This document shows, piece after piece, positions 39,985 through 53,256 of a DNA stretch of 64,000 bases. Position numbers and translations under genes: made by a program. The notes beneath the pieces are model-generated. The model was not told where the DNA came from and searched no databases. It saw only the letters and a program-made list of their open reading frames with translations. Source of the stretch: Pelecanus crispus. Taxonomy: Eukaryota; Chordata; Aves; Pelecaniformes; Pelecanidae. The stretch lies in NCBI RefSeq assembly GCF_030463565.1, contig NC_134652.1:9203897-9267896 (forward strand), read 5' to 3'. The stretch's first letter is position 1. Every line of letters starts with the position of its first letter.

Positions 39985-40022
39985 TTTTAACTCCCACTTT
40001 TTTTTTTTTTTTTAACTCCCAC
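39985..40022. repeat. 13-bp direct repeat flanking a poly-T run
   Basis: TTTTAACTCCCAC occurs at 39985-39997 and exactly again at 40010-40022, separated by 12 T. Read on minus, a poly(A) is enclosed by a perfect 13-bp duplication. This has the form of a target-primed insertion consisting of a poly(A) tail only. Local slippage or duplication is the alternative. Confidence 0.75.
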
Positions 40023-42526
40023 AGTTGCACTCAATGCAAGCTGAGGACACCAAGTACTTCACAGAAGATACTCAAGACTGTGTATCATTGAATCCTGAAT
40101 TATAAGTAATAAATATATATATAAATAGGAATTAAGCACAGAATGGGTGAAAATGGTAGATACATTGTAATTCTAAACTTTCCATGATTGTGTCACGTTG
40201 ACTCACTTTCAACCCTAAATATAGTTTGCCATTGTAATTTTCTTTGTAATCTTTCATTTACACCCTAGTGTGTTTTGAGCACTTAAGACAACTTTATTGA
40301 CATGAAAGACTTAAAGTGACAAGAATGGTCTTTTTCTGCTACTGTTCAGATTTATGCTTCATGCTTCGCAATTTGGAAAATTCACTTAATATTAACATTT
40401 TTCAGATCCAAGAATTTTAGAAACATTAGGTTTATAAAAAGGGATTCTTCTAAAAGTGATTCACATACAGGTACTAGTTTAAAATGTCCCTCTTTTGGAT
40501 GGATTATTTTGGCTGCCATTTTTCCATTATTACATTTCCATAATTAGCTCTCAGTCATTGTTGAGCTCATCTTCTCCAGTATGAAAAATATATGCATTTT
40601 GGTGTGTGACTTACTTGCCAAGTCCAATAATATTTACAGAAACCTAGCTTCATCTCATTTTATATTTTCCTTATCTTCATGTTTTATGTATTTAACTGAT
40701 CCTTGGATTTTTATTTGGATTTTTTAAAAGAACAATCTTTTAAACAGCCTGTTTTCATTTTATGGACCTGCTAATTCTGTATGCCTAAACTTATCCCTTC
40801 TCATTGTTTCCAAGGACCTTTGTCTTTGCTGTATTTTGTAAGGAAGATCAGAAAAATCACCTTCCAACTCTTTTTTTTTTTTTTTTTCTTTTTTAGTTGC
40901 ACGCAGGAATAGTCCTGATACCAGAGAAGCCCATCTAGTGCAAGTACTACACAATGTATAGTGGTGCACCCTGCAGAAATTCTCAAGCAGCTCTGCACTC
41001 AGGTATGATTCACCAGGATGTATGAGTTCTGACAGCCTTGCTAGGCTCAAACTCATTCCAAAAAGCAGCATTTGGTGGTTTCTACACTCTTTGCCATTTC
41101 ATGTTCCACAAAGACTTAGTCATTTGGATGCACTGGTTAGCCAGTTGTACATGTAGGCACAGTGCCGTACTTAGATGCTAAAAAGATAGTGCAGAGAGAT
41201 GAAGAACTCAGCCCTGGTCTCATACAGACAAGTGCTGTGCATGTACAATACATACAACAGTACTGACCTGGATCTACTATATTCCTACAGGACATGAGCT
41301 GACACATAGATGTCTCTGAACTATATTTCCCATACCTCTCAGTTCCAGAATTATGAAACAGAACTATCCAAGGCACACAAATAAAAGAAGTTGAGAAGTT
41401 GTCGCAGTGAAGGAAGATGTCATAACAAGCAACCTCTCTAACAACCGTGAGCTAATTAACACCAACCCTGAGCACTCAGCTAACTGTGGGTTGAGTTAAT
41501 ATTTTTGCTGGATCCAAACTAGCTCCTTCAGAAGGACATTTCTAGTGATTTCATAGTTACAGGACAGCTAATCCTCATCCAGAAAGGATGCGGGCAATAA
41601 ATGAGTTCACTATTACAAACTCACTCTTACTACAAGAAAGAAAGAAAGAAACCCTTTGCGATGCATTTCCTGAGTCTGCTATCCTATTTTATTAACTGAA
41701 AGTTTTGAACTTTAAACCCTATGCCTTTTCCTTTGTACTTAAAATAGTAATTGAATATATAGAGCACAGAGAGTAGTTCATCTCCTATCCTTCATCTTAA
41801 AAGTGTTTTACTTAACAATAATAATGATAGTGATATTAATTTATTTGTGTCCATAAGCTTTAAACCTAGCCTCCTACAGTAGTTGCACAATATTGATTGA
41901 AAGGGGTTGGATCAAACGATTCTAGAAATTGAGCAGCTCCAAGCTTTTAAGAGCTACTTTTAAGCAAGAACTGTCCCTATCATGCTTTTAAACTGCTAAC
42001 AACAGAAAGCCCTGACATCCTTCTGTCAACATTTTCCTGAACCACAAATTGCTCATGCATTAGAAATTCACTTGAAATGGCATAAAAAGGCTGTGAAGTA
42101 AATGTATTCCTGAAGCCTGGGTCTGCAAGCCAGTGTAATTTCAGAAAACACCATACAGGCTGAAAAGACAGCAGATGCAAGGACTGAATTTAACTATAGA
42201 TGATAACTCAATTTATTTTCTCTGTAGTCTAGTAACTCAATAAGTCTTTAATGGTTTCGTAAATAAACAGACGGATGCCATCAAATGCCACAAAATGATA
42301 AATCTGATTGGTCTCTGTATAATTTTGTATAGCTTTATCCCAAAAATAGACAGTAGAAGCCTCTTACCCCAAGAGTGTGATAAAATAAATGTGGGAAGGT
42401 AGATTATAGGCAATTGCATTGTCCCAGCAATGAATGAAACTTTCCATGATGGTATGACTGAGAATCACGACAGGTCTCAATGTAACTCTTTCTAGCAGTA
42501 GATTTGAACAGATTTGACTTCTGTTC

Positions 42527-42530
<4 letters not shown>

Positions 42531-42559
<29 letters not shown>
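42531..42559 (+). repeat. Poly(A) tract, 29 A
   Basis: This is the longest pure A run in the window, following TTCATTT. No retrocopied gene is recognisable in the few hundred bases to its left, and no flanking duplication is clear. Confidence 0.85.
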
Positions 42560-42561
<2 letters not shown>

Positions 42562-43969
42562 TGCTTCTTTCAATGAATTCAAAGTTAGAGGAAGGAGAAA
42601 TAGGTGATGGGACCCCTACTGAAAGATTTAAATCATAACTACCTTTGAAAGGTTTATGGTTCTAATTTAACTGTAAGCCATCTGCTCCACCTAGTATATG
42701 GTGACTGAATATAAAACCAGACCACCAGTTTCAAATAGAAAGGACACTTATCATCCATTGTGTCACTTACACAGGGATTTTTTCACTTTACCTAATTTTG
42801 CAACTCTAACTAGACATCTGGTTGAATCCTCAAAGTTTAACAGTACAAAATTATTCTGCTTGGTTTTCAGGAGGAACATGGCCAAATAAGATGCTCTATT
42901 AGGTGAAGCTGTACATTCATATGGGCTGAATAGAGACAGGACAAGGCCTGTTACTGCATATTTTCTATGTAAGAAACACTGAGTCTTTGGGTCAATATCA
43001 GGAGAGTAGAACAAAACACTGCTTATGCTCAATAGCATCACCAATGTTTCCATTTGTGTAAATCATACTAGTGAAAGATTTTGTCCCCCATGAGATTTCT
43101 AAAATGACATATGTATCATATAACCTCTTCCAGCAAAATTCCCAAGTGAAAACTTCACGTTTGTTAGTTGCCTTTATCACTTTTCTGGGTTTGTTGGGGG
43201 GGGCGGTGGTGGTGGTGGATTTTTTTTGTTTTGTTTTTTTCTTTTTCTTTCCTTTGCTGACATCTGTATAGCTCATGTTAAAAGAATAAAAGCACTCTAC
43301 AAGTTCTTCCAACTATGGAAAGCTTAGCCTTGCAGAGTGCCAAAGGGTCTGCCCAGGAGACAATCAAATTTGAAGACCTAACTTTACAGAACATTTTCTG
43401 AATTACTTTTGTTTGTACATCCTATCAATTTTACTCTGACTCTCCAAACACTACTAATCCTGTGGCCTTCTCATCACAGAACAGGCAAAAAGAAAAAAAC
43501 TTCACATCCAGTAATACAAGTATAGGATTTCACAATCTAAAAAAGAAAATAAGACCAAGCTCTGTAGACTACCACTTTGTTTAGAGGAAGTGATTTTGGT
43601 GAGGGAATTAGAGCTGCTAGTAGAAAGGGGACAAAATATTAAGTGACAGCAGTTCCCCACCCCTCCACAAGGAGCCCATTGTGGGATCCTAAGGCTGTTC
43701 CTGCCATTTGACAAGGTAAGGAGCACACAGTCCTAGCTACCAAAATCCAAGGGACAAATCACTGCTAGAAATCTGTCCCTTTCTACACCAACAGAAAAGC
43801 ACTCTGTGCAAAGTTACTGCTGACCAGCAATACATTCATCAAGAAAAATTCTTGACTCTTCCCTGACTTCCAACAAATATGTTGTAACTATGCTATATGG
43901 AAGCCAATGACCTTCTAAAGGAAGAAGGTTATGCACATTTTTTAAATTCAGAAACCCTTTGAAAATGGA

Positions 43970-45430
43970 TAAAAAGCATCAAGCAACAAAGGAGGCTGTG
44001 TTTTAGAAGTAAAGAAATGTAAGAGTGAAATAAGAATTGCCAAAAGTTAAGCTGAGTTAGACCTTGAAAAGGCTTATGAAAACAAGCATCTAAGGATTTT
44101 CACTGTATTTAAAAAAAAAAAAAAAAAAAAGACAAGTCATTATGTAGAAAGAATGAGGTAGAAATCAAGTATTTTCTAGATATTGTTCCAGGAGTGTATT
44201 ATTTGGTGGTTTTCAAGGAGGGAGATAATATTTATCAAAGAAGGTACCATCAACATGGATAATGGAATGAGGATATGGAAATAGAAACAACAGAAGTTTT
44301 ATGCATTGCCATTAGGGCAATCAGAACACTAGTTCTGTAAGAATACAAGAAAACAAAGGCTAGTAACAGGGAAATTTAATAATCTGTCATGTCAAATGCA
44401 GTGGCATACAAATTGAGAACAGTAAGTGCTGTTTATTTCATACTAAAAATTGGCTAGATTCAAGAAAGAAAAAAATTATTCAGTTTTTTATTGATCTATT
44501 AATCAGACTCAGTTATATGACACTTGGCAAGAAAGAATAATTAAAGGCAGGTAAACCGAAAATGGGTCAAAATGCATCAACATTTCATCAAAGATTGTGC
44601 CAGACCAACCTGATAGTTTTCTACAATAAGTTAACTGACTTTCTGGGTAAGAACATGCAGAAGATTATCTAGATTTCTGGAAGGTATCTTATACTGTTGA
44701 AAATTACCAACAGACACAAAAGATGAGAGATTAGTACAGGAGTTATGGAGGGTGGACAATCTCATGAAGGAGAGAAAACAAAGAGCAGTTTTCAAGAGGA
44801 AGAAGGCTGCTGAAGATATAGCAATGTTTTGACCAGTCTTTTTTAATATTTTCATTAAAGAGCTTGGTATAAAAGTAGGAGTATGCTGCTGAAATTCCGT
44901 CATGACAAACACTGGTATGTATCATCAATACAGAGGAGGAGTAAAACATAAACCATAAAGAGATGCATGACCTCAAGAACTTGAGGAATATAAATGTACT
45001 CAGATTCAAGAGTGCAAAATTCAAAGCTATGTATTTTGGGAACAAACAGAAACTTATGCACTAGAAGTTCACTGTTTGAGGAAAAGAAGAAAGGCAGGGA
45101 TGTAAGAAGTTGGCCACAGAATGGCTGAGTTGGAACAGGGGAAAATTGTTTTAAAAAAGTAAAAGTTAAATGGGATACAGCAAGGAAATGTTAGTATCAT
45201 TGGGCAAGGCCAGATGGGACTTCACATGGCACTCTGAGTACAACCTGGCCATGCAAGGTAAAAAAAGCTGAGCCAAAGCTGAAACTGGGACAGTGCTACA
45301 AAGGTGTTCAGAAGACTGAAGAACATGTTTCAAGTAGGCCTCATTTGCCTTAGCCTGGCAAAATGAAGATGGAAAAGAGATATGATTGCTGTGTTAAAAC
45401 ATTGTGGGTGATAGATGTCAGAATGAAAAT
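43970..45430 (+). mobile_element. Ancient CR1 LINE ORF2 relic
   Basis: This is a long, heavily decayed CR1-type LINE body, sense on plus. Landmarks match the order of a CR1 ORF2. Near 44007 is GTAAAGAAATGTAAGAGTGA with GCTGAGTTAGACCTTG following. Near 44590 is GATTGTGCCAGACCAACCTG, then the reverse-transcriptase region (TTTTTAATATTTTCATTAAA near 44840, AAAGTAGGAGTATGCTGCTG near 44872). Near 45000 is a TTCAAGAGTGCAAAATTCAA segment, then GCTACAAAGGTGTTCAGAAG near 45295 and AAAAGAGATATGATTGCTGT near 45372. The frame is destroyed by many stops and indels. An A20 tract (44111-44130) has expanded inside it. Similarity fades near 45430-45500, and no 3' octamers are seen. Both boundaries are approximate. 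Confidence 0.8.
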
Positions 45431-47400
45431 AGTATAACTCCCAAGAGTACTTCAGCTGATGGTCAGCAGATAGGTATGGTTGAAGGATGAGGTTTCTTTC
45501 CAGGCTAGAGCCTAAGTTTGGGTTCTAGAGCGTCTGTTCACAGCTGGAAACTTAGGACCATGAAAATCCATCATTGCCTCTCTATTCTCCATGGTGAGTG
45601 GGGAGAGGAAATCACCAAATTGCCATCTGGATGCAACCTGAAAATGGCTCAGCCAACCCCCATGAACAGGGGAAGAGATGTACAAGACTGTACTTACATT
45701 TCACAGTGTTCAGAACTTTTACAACCTTGTCAGATATTCTTTCAGTTCTCTTTATACAATTAAAGCTGCAAAAGCTTCCCCCCCCAAAGGTCTACTTCTG
45801 ATACTCTAGAGGAACATTGACAGCTTTAGTTCAAACAATGAACAACTAGTTATCAAAGAAATGTTCATGGTATTTAACAGTTTTTATTAATATGTTTCAT
45901 TTTATTGAGTCCCTCTGGGGCAGTAAGTCCAGTGATGAAGTTGTAAAACAACCATCTCTAACTCCCCTGTTCTCTTTTTTTGTTTTGGGGTTTTGTTTTC
46001 TTTTTTTCAGTTGATAGCTCTATAGTATGCAGTTTTTACTGTCAAATCGATAAGTTACTTTGCCAAGATTTGTGGAACATTGCTAACATTATACTGCACG
46101 TTCTTCATATTAAAATGTTTACATCCTTTTCAAATAAATTCTTCACAATATAAAGCAATCAAGGTTCTATGGCTAGAATGATGTAAAAACTAATTCATAA
46201 CAGAACCACCTAAAATTCTTTAAATGACGAGACAAAATCAATACCCACCGCATTCTTCATCACTTTTAAAGCTTACTATGCTAAGAACCTCAGTGCTTTT
46301 CAGGTAGACTTTGTCTGCAGGTTGCAAAATAATTGCTTTGGGTTTGGGCTGGAGGAGGGATGGTGGTGGCTACTAAGTATTATTACCTACTTTGTTTTTG
46401 CTATTGCCATAAATATTTTTTAAGTAATCATCAGCACCATCTGCCACTTACACCACTGTGTTCTTTTCACAGTGTCAATACTATAAACACAGTCTGCTCC
46501 CTCATTTGATGCAGTGCAGAAGAATGAAATTAAGCAGAAAACAGTCACTCCAAAAATAGGCCTTACTATTTAAAAGAAAGCAACTCCTTCAGTAAAACGG
46601 TCTTCAGAATAGATGATTTCAGTTTCTGCCAAGTCTTAAGAAGCTATTTTGCTAAGCAACTCCAGTTAACTAAAAAGAACTCCAGATTTTGCTTCTTTTG
46701 AGACCATTGCACTTGACAAACCAGTCTCTCATGTCAATAAATTGAAGTTACTGCTTAATATATTAAGAGTCTAGTTTTAGTTATAGTCATTAAACTCTTA
46801 CAAAGACCATTTTGATTTTCTCACACGATTTTAACTTTCTTTTTTTTGAGCATTTAACTGGCAGCATATTGGTAACTAACATGAAGTATCCCTCAATGCA
46901 ATTACCAAAATTACATTTCTATACAAAATGCTCTAGTCATGCCTTAGGTTTAAGAGATGGATTAAACTCAGTCTTCACACAGTCTAAACAGTAAAGGCAA
47001 ACTTTAAAAAAAATTCTGTTCCTCACTGAGTCTTTTAAAACAATCCACCTTATCTGCAGAGCTTCTGGTTAAGTGAATATGGCCATGCACTTTTGCAAGC
47101 TGAATTGTCACTGTGATTTCCATCATGGAAGCACCGTTCATATAATGCAGCTGTATAACATTTTCTGGAGCAGGTTTTTTCTAGGAATGGTGAATTGTAT
47201 GGCACTGTAAACCTACTTTGGCCCAGATAAAATGCCAGACTCATCCCTGTATTTTAACACAAGTTCTAGACATCCACACTGTTTTGCTGTAATACATAGT
47301 TTGCCTTATTTGCAGTTACATGATGGCACTTCAGATAAGATTAATAGAATTGAGATTTTTTTTTTCAATATTTCATAGGAGAAATCTTGTTATTTATGAT

Positions 47401-47419
47401 GGGGGGGGGGGGGGGGGGG
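47401..47419 (+). repeat. Poly(G), 19 G, with G-rich continuation
   Basis: Nineteen consecutive G are followed by GG, GGGGG and GGG runs up to 47437. It has strong G-quadruplex potential and is a likely site of length polymorphism and sequencing dropout. Confidence 0.85.
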
Positions 47420-50400
47420 AGGAGAGAGGGGGCTGGGAGCATCCCTTCTAGGAGTATTGTGAAGTTGTGTTCTGTCAGGATTTTTATAATGCTTTCCCTG
47501 CTTACATGTCACTTTATTCTACCTAAATAGTATTGTTAGATTATAAATATAAAATCTACTACTCTGGTGCATTAATAAAAACTTATGTCAATAAAACAGC
47601 AAATAATGAAAATAAGCCAGTAGTCTGTCTCCAAAATTACAAAGAAGGAGAGATGACAGTCTAGAGAGGCAGACTGGTACAGAAGAAAGAACAGGATGAT
47701 GTGGAGAAATATGTTTACTTAAATACACACGTACGGTGCCCAGACACTACTGTAATGGGACTAATAAACTGGCTGGGAAAAAAAAAAAAACAGAACACAG
47801 AACTATGTTCTGTTTTATCTAGACTTACATGCTTTCACAGATTTCCTTTTCTCTTTTGCAATATCACTTTTAGGTTTCTTGTTTATATGTTTAGGAGTCT
47901 AAATAACCTACCAATTATGAATATCTTCCCATTTCTACCTCTAAACCCCCACTTCTCTTCTCCCAGCATTGATTACTTGTGGTCTTTCTTCACTAAAGCC
48001 TGCTATATATATATATGTATATGAATAATTAGAAGTCCCACTTCTAAATGAAGAAACAAGAGAAATAAAGCCTTTTTATGTAACTTCAGTACCTCTTCTC
48101 TAGGTTAAGCTCTTCTCTTTCCCTGGTTCAGTTTTGCTCAGTTGAAGGTTTCGTTTTTGTCAGTAAGTATTAGTCCATACATGCCTTCAAAATACTGCAT
48201 GCAATACTCTATAAATAGTTAATGCCACATTTTATATAGCATGAAATATATACTTAGTGTAAGCATTATTCCAAAACAGATACCTTGCCAAAACTCCTCT
48301 CTGCTAGCTACCTGACATGATACCATACATACAGCTCTTGAACTTGTAAGTTGTTGCCTTCCACTTTGAACAGAGACCAAAGGACAAACAAGATTAATGA
48401 TCTGGCCTAGTCCTCTGCTCTAAACAGAAGCAAGCCTCAACCCCTTTTTTTTCTCTTTCTGAGCATAAAAAAAGGTCTACAAAGAGGTGAAATACTGTAC
48501 TAGAGGATGTATGTCTGAGAAGACAAGGGGTTACAATGGTCCTTAGCAAATGAGACTCTGAAGTTTACCCTCGACTCTTCAGCATCACTGCCACTGTGAG
48601 GCAGGAGCTTTTCAGTAGGCACACGGATATACTTGCTAATGCAGAACCATCAGACTCAGATGTTTCCCTGTATTTCTCTTCTCTTTTCCCTTTCGGTACC
48701 TGAGAAATGCTAGACCCCTCAACATGGACACACAGGCCTTTAAATAATGTGTGCTACATATATCACACTGTACAATTCAATTTATATTCTCTAACCTTTT
48801 ATTAATTAGTCCTGTATTTTCACTCCTTTAGTATTCTGTAAATACCCTCTAACATGAAAATCTTTACTCATCCTTGTAGCTCTACTGACTTTATTTTGCA
48901 AGTGTGAAGGGACTGAGCAAGGAATGTTTTTGTAGCACGTAGAAATCCATGGGACTTACTTGCTCCTGGTGTATGTCTGCAACTATTTCACTGCATGCTG
49001 AGATAAGTACACATATGAACCCATTCCATACATGGAAAACCCTAACCTGTGGGTTTGTTTCCAAGGGTCAGAACAATGAGCAATATCATTAAATATAATA
49101 GTCTATTAAAGCTATTTGTTATTTCATGTTTATATTAATGTACCTCCTATGATATGTATTACATTTTTTTTGTATTTTAATCAGAGAAAATTAGAACTAG
49201 AAAACCCCCATCCAGAGCTAATTGTCTTGTAGAACACTTAATGAGTTGTTATTCATTATGATGGTGAGTATGGGGAAGGCAGATGGCATGGTAATTTTAT
49301 TGATTCTGTGATCCTACTGTAGCTTGCTGATTAAGTAGGATTGAACACCACAGTTAGTGTGGCCAGAATTACATGAAATTCTGTTTTGATTCAAGCATAT
49401 CAGAGAGCAACTTTCAGAGAGTCCTGCTGAACATTAAATTTTGCTATCTTCATTTATATTTGTAGCAACAGCATATTGCATGTGGTCTTCCAGGATGTAC
49501 ATTCCACAACTTCCATTGCACTGCAGTTGCTTTATTAATTACTATTATTTTATTTAGTTCTTGATTTTAATTTGCAAGTGTTATTTTTAACTATTAAGTT
49601 AGATTCACCTCACCTAGTCATAGCCATAGACATTAGATGTCCTCTATGGTTGAACAGAGACACACCTTCATACACCTTCAGAGATCATTCAGCTCACTGT
49701 CTTAATAGGAAAGCACCTTTACTGGGTGCTCTACCACTTTGGCATGCTTGGGAGATAGGGAAATTTTGCTGTGTGAAAGTAACATAACCTGTAAATAATT
49801 CACAAATTACATCCCTTGGTTCTAAATTATTTTGATATGCTCTAATCTTCTAATTTCTCTTTGGGCTTTAAAGCATTTACTGGCCTTATCCAAGAACAAT
49901 GCAAACGTCACAGAGTTTTATAAACTTATTGTATAATACCTTGATAGATCAAAGTGTGGGATCTAGTTGGCTTTAATAGTAATGAGGACATGATCACAGT
50001 TCTTTTAACAGAATTTATCATATGACCAAGCTATTGTTTCTGTATTGCCCAATATATCACCAGAGCTGTATGAAGACCTTGAAGGAGTTATTCTTGGTCT
50101 TTCCACTGCTGGTAATTCATTGGCACCTTCTTCTGCATTAAGTAATTTATATATTATTCTCTTGTTCCTCTTTTTTCTCTTTTTTTTTTTTTGTCTATCT
50201 TGTTTTGTTCAATACCCTTTGAGATGTATAATTTAGTTCTTTCTAGAGATCTGCTTGCAGCTGCTCTCATTATTAGATCTCCTTTGATATTAAGAAGAGT
50301 TTAAGCTATTTGAAGCATAGGGTCACACACTACAGGATTAACAGATGATCTTTGGCTTCCAATGTGTCATAAAATCTGTAAGACATATGTGTGCCTCGTG

Positions 50401-52823
50401 TATTATAATCTGCCCACAAGTGCTTGAACAAGTGATTTTTCAGATATGCATATACATTGATGCACGCATATTGATATACACATGAATTGTACAGAGAACC
50501 TTTGAATTTTGATCTGATTACTCAGGTACAATGCAGCCAATGGGACAACTGACGAATGAGGAAACCACATGTTCTAGTCAATCCAAAATTGAGAAATTTA
50601 GTTTTTATCACTGCTAAACTTCCTTAATGTTTTTCATTGATCATTCTAATTTATAACATCATTCTAATTTCTGCCTTAATCCAAGCAAAATTTCATTTAA
50701 AAACAGTTGTTACTCTAGAGAAGTATAATTGAATTGTTAGAATCTTCTTCAAAGCTTACACCTAAAAGAAAATATAAGGTCTACTGCGCTACACCTAACC
50801 TACTATGATGGTAAAATTTATTGACTTTCCAGATTTTCAGGATGTTTAATTCTGCAAATTTTTCCTTCATTGAAAAAGTCCCTTTTTAAAGCATGAGTCA
50901 CAATGAATAGTGGGTTGGGTTTTTTCAATAAATTCATTTTTTATCAATATTTCATCTGAATCTACACGACCAATCTGCATAAAACTTATCTTAAAGCACA
51001 TATTCATATTAAGCAGTTTGTGTCAACATAGCAGTTATTTGTATACTTACAGGATTAGCACTGAGAACTAAACAATGCCATTGAAAGTCTGTAAAGTTCT
51101 GAGTATTTTCTGCAGGAAGTAGAGAGCACTCAGATCTCTACCGGGACATATGGTCTCTCCTAGAGAAGTTTTTGCCTTGCATAGCCTTTGGCCAAAGCTT
51201 GCCATCTGTAGTTTCAACTTTTCTTCCAGCTGCTGGTAAAGGTGAAGTATAGAACATATGCCGCAGAAAGAGCAACCTTTACATTAGTTTGTTGTTGGGG
51301 GGTTTTTTTAATATTTAGAGACATTTTTCAACAATATATTTGTCAATGTAAACCTTGGAAACAAGTGAAATTCACGTTTGATCAAATTCAGATCTTTAAA
51401 ACATAGGAATACAACTCTAACAACTCCAGTAAAGCACAGACTAGTTTTTTGTGGAAAGAACTAGCTTTCTTGATTTTGGAGAAAATGTAATGCAGAACAG
51501 TACAGGCATTTCCTTCCTATATTTCAGATATATGTACATAAGAAATGAAATCCACTGTCTCTCATTGTGAACTGAGAATCAGTATCATTGATGTATCATT
51601 TAAACAAATGTTTGACACACCGTCAGTTTTATCCTAGAATGATCCCAATGAGCTTGAAAATGGTTATGTGCAAGTAATAGAGAATTCTAAAATTACTTGG
51701 CAAGACATAATTACTGAACACGCTACTTCCAGCCACCTAAATATCATTGTTTTAACCTAGCTTAGGTCATAAGGGAAACCAACTGCATAGCAAACATATG
51801 TCTGCTGCACAAAGCTTCCACATCATTTCAAATAACTTGGCACAGTTCACAGCATCTGCTCCCAGGAAGCCCAGGAAAGAAGCAGCAGGTAGTGCTGCAG
51901 GACAGGAATGAAGTGAATTAGTAGAGCTACAGGTATGCCAACAAAATTGCATAATAGCTTCTGCCTAGACTATGCATGGTTACATACAGTGAAAGCAGTC
52001 CATGAGTACCAAAATTCATTACACGCAAGAAAAAATTATTATAGGAACATAATCTAATATAATCTCATGGTTGTATCAGCATGGTTGCACACCTCAAGCA
52101 TTTCTATTTGCTTTTGACCCTGAACAAAGTGAAAATTGTGGGACTAAAAATTTTAGATATTTTCAAATACTGAATGGCTGACCAGCATCATAGTAACAAA
52201 AGGAGGAATAGCATTTGAAATCTAAGCCTGCAAAACTGATGGAAGGCAAAGTAATATGAGGACAGAGCAGAACAGGACGACATAACACATGTAAAAAAGA
52301 GGTGTATTCTTTCACAGATTGAGAAACATTCAAAATGACACATCTGCTGTTGTTGAACCCAACTCCTGTTTCAAAAAGCCTATTCCATCCATGTTTTTAC
52401 ACACACGCAAAGAACAGCAATCACTTTTAAAAAAATTGTATATAGTAAATAGAAGCTGATTATGAAGTAACTAGATAAATACATTTTTACTACCAAGAAG
52501 CACATCATACGTAAATTTGAAAACAACAGAAAAAAACATTTTAAGCTCCAATTTCAACAATTACTTTTAATTTCCTTTTATAATGTTTTTCCGTGTTGTA
52601 AGACTATAAACACCTTCGTTTCTTTTTCATATCCTTAAAACATGAACAGGGAATACGCTAAACATCCTTCCTCCCTCATTGCTCTCTTCAGAGCACTTAC
52701 ATTTATATACTTCTTCCAGGAAATTTATTTGACAAAGCATCAGTAACACATTTATTTTCATAGCACTTCCAGAAATTATATTCCAAGCCATAAACAGCAT
52801 TTTAAGAACTAAGTCCTCATCTC

Positions 52824-52842
52824 GGGGGGGGGGGGGGGGGGG
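52824..52842 (+). repeat. Poly(G), 19 G
   Basis: Nineteen consecutive G are followed, 14 bases later, by a C-rich stretch ending in six C (52857-52862). The two could pair as a hairpin or the G run could form a quadruplex. The exact length is doubtful because such runs are error-prone. Confidence 0.85.
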
Positions 52843-53256
52843 AATATAACCCTCCTCCCCCCAAAAAACTGAACTAAAACCCCCAAATAAATAACAGTTA
52901 GTCATCAGGCCAAAAGGAGAAGAAAGTACACTCAGCTGAGCTTATTTCCAGCATAAGTCAACTGAGTTCGCCCTCATCATCATTACTCAATACTTTTTAA
53001 TCTCTTAAATGGATTTTTGAAGGTTAAAAGGATATCTTTTTGGCTCTTAATAATAAAAGTTAGCCTTAAAATATATTTTCTGGCTTATAGGAGCATTTTG
53101 GGCACATACCATGCAGCTTACTGTTCATTACAAAGGTGTTCATTTTGGCAACAACTACAGTGAATTCTGAAATAGTAAACTGGTCATCTGTGCAGTGCCA
53201 CATTACTGTCTAAACTTTGTTGTCATGACCATTTTGTATCATGTCATTGTAGGCAA

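Larger units (their letters stand above)
38156..43969. other. Intron sequence with short tracts, no recognised gene
   Basis: This is intron between two CR1 relics. It contains an AAAAC-type run near 39195-39214, a poly-T flanked by a 13-bp direct repeat (39985-40022), a T tract near 40871-40887, four AAAG units at 41634-41651, an A29 tract at 42531-42559 and a G8/(GGT)n stretch at 43196-43219. No coding sequence is supported. Confidence 0.55.
45431..53256. other. Intron sequence, no recognised gene
   Basis: This is AT-rich intron. It holds two long G homopolymers (47401-47419 and 52824-52842) and a short AT run near 48003-48022. The open frames are short and unrecognised. Nothing here supports an exon or RNA gene. 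Confidence 0.5.

Noticed and set aside
40871-40900. Poly-T followed by TAG, resembling a splice acceptor on plus
   Set aside because: No open coding exon or donor follows, and the plus strand is antisense to the only supported gene.
41880-41945. CR1-like 3' end (GGGGTTGGATCAAACGATTC)
   Set aside because: Only about 20 bases resemble a CR1 3' end, and the upstream sequence does not continue the match.
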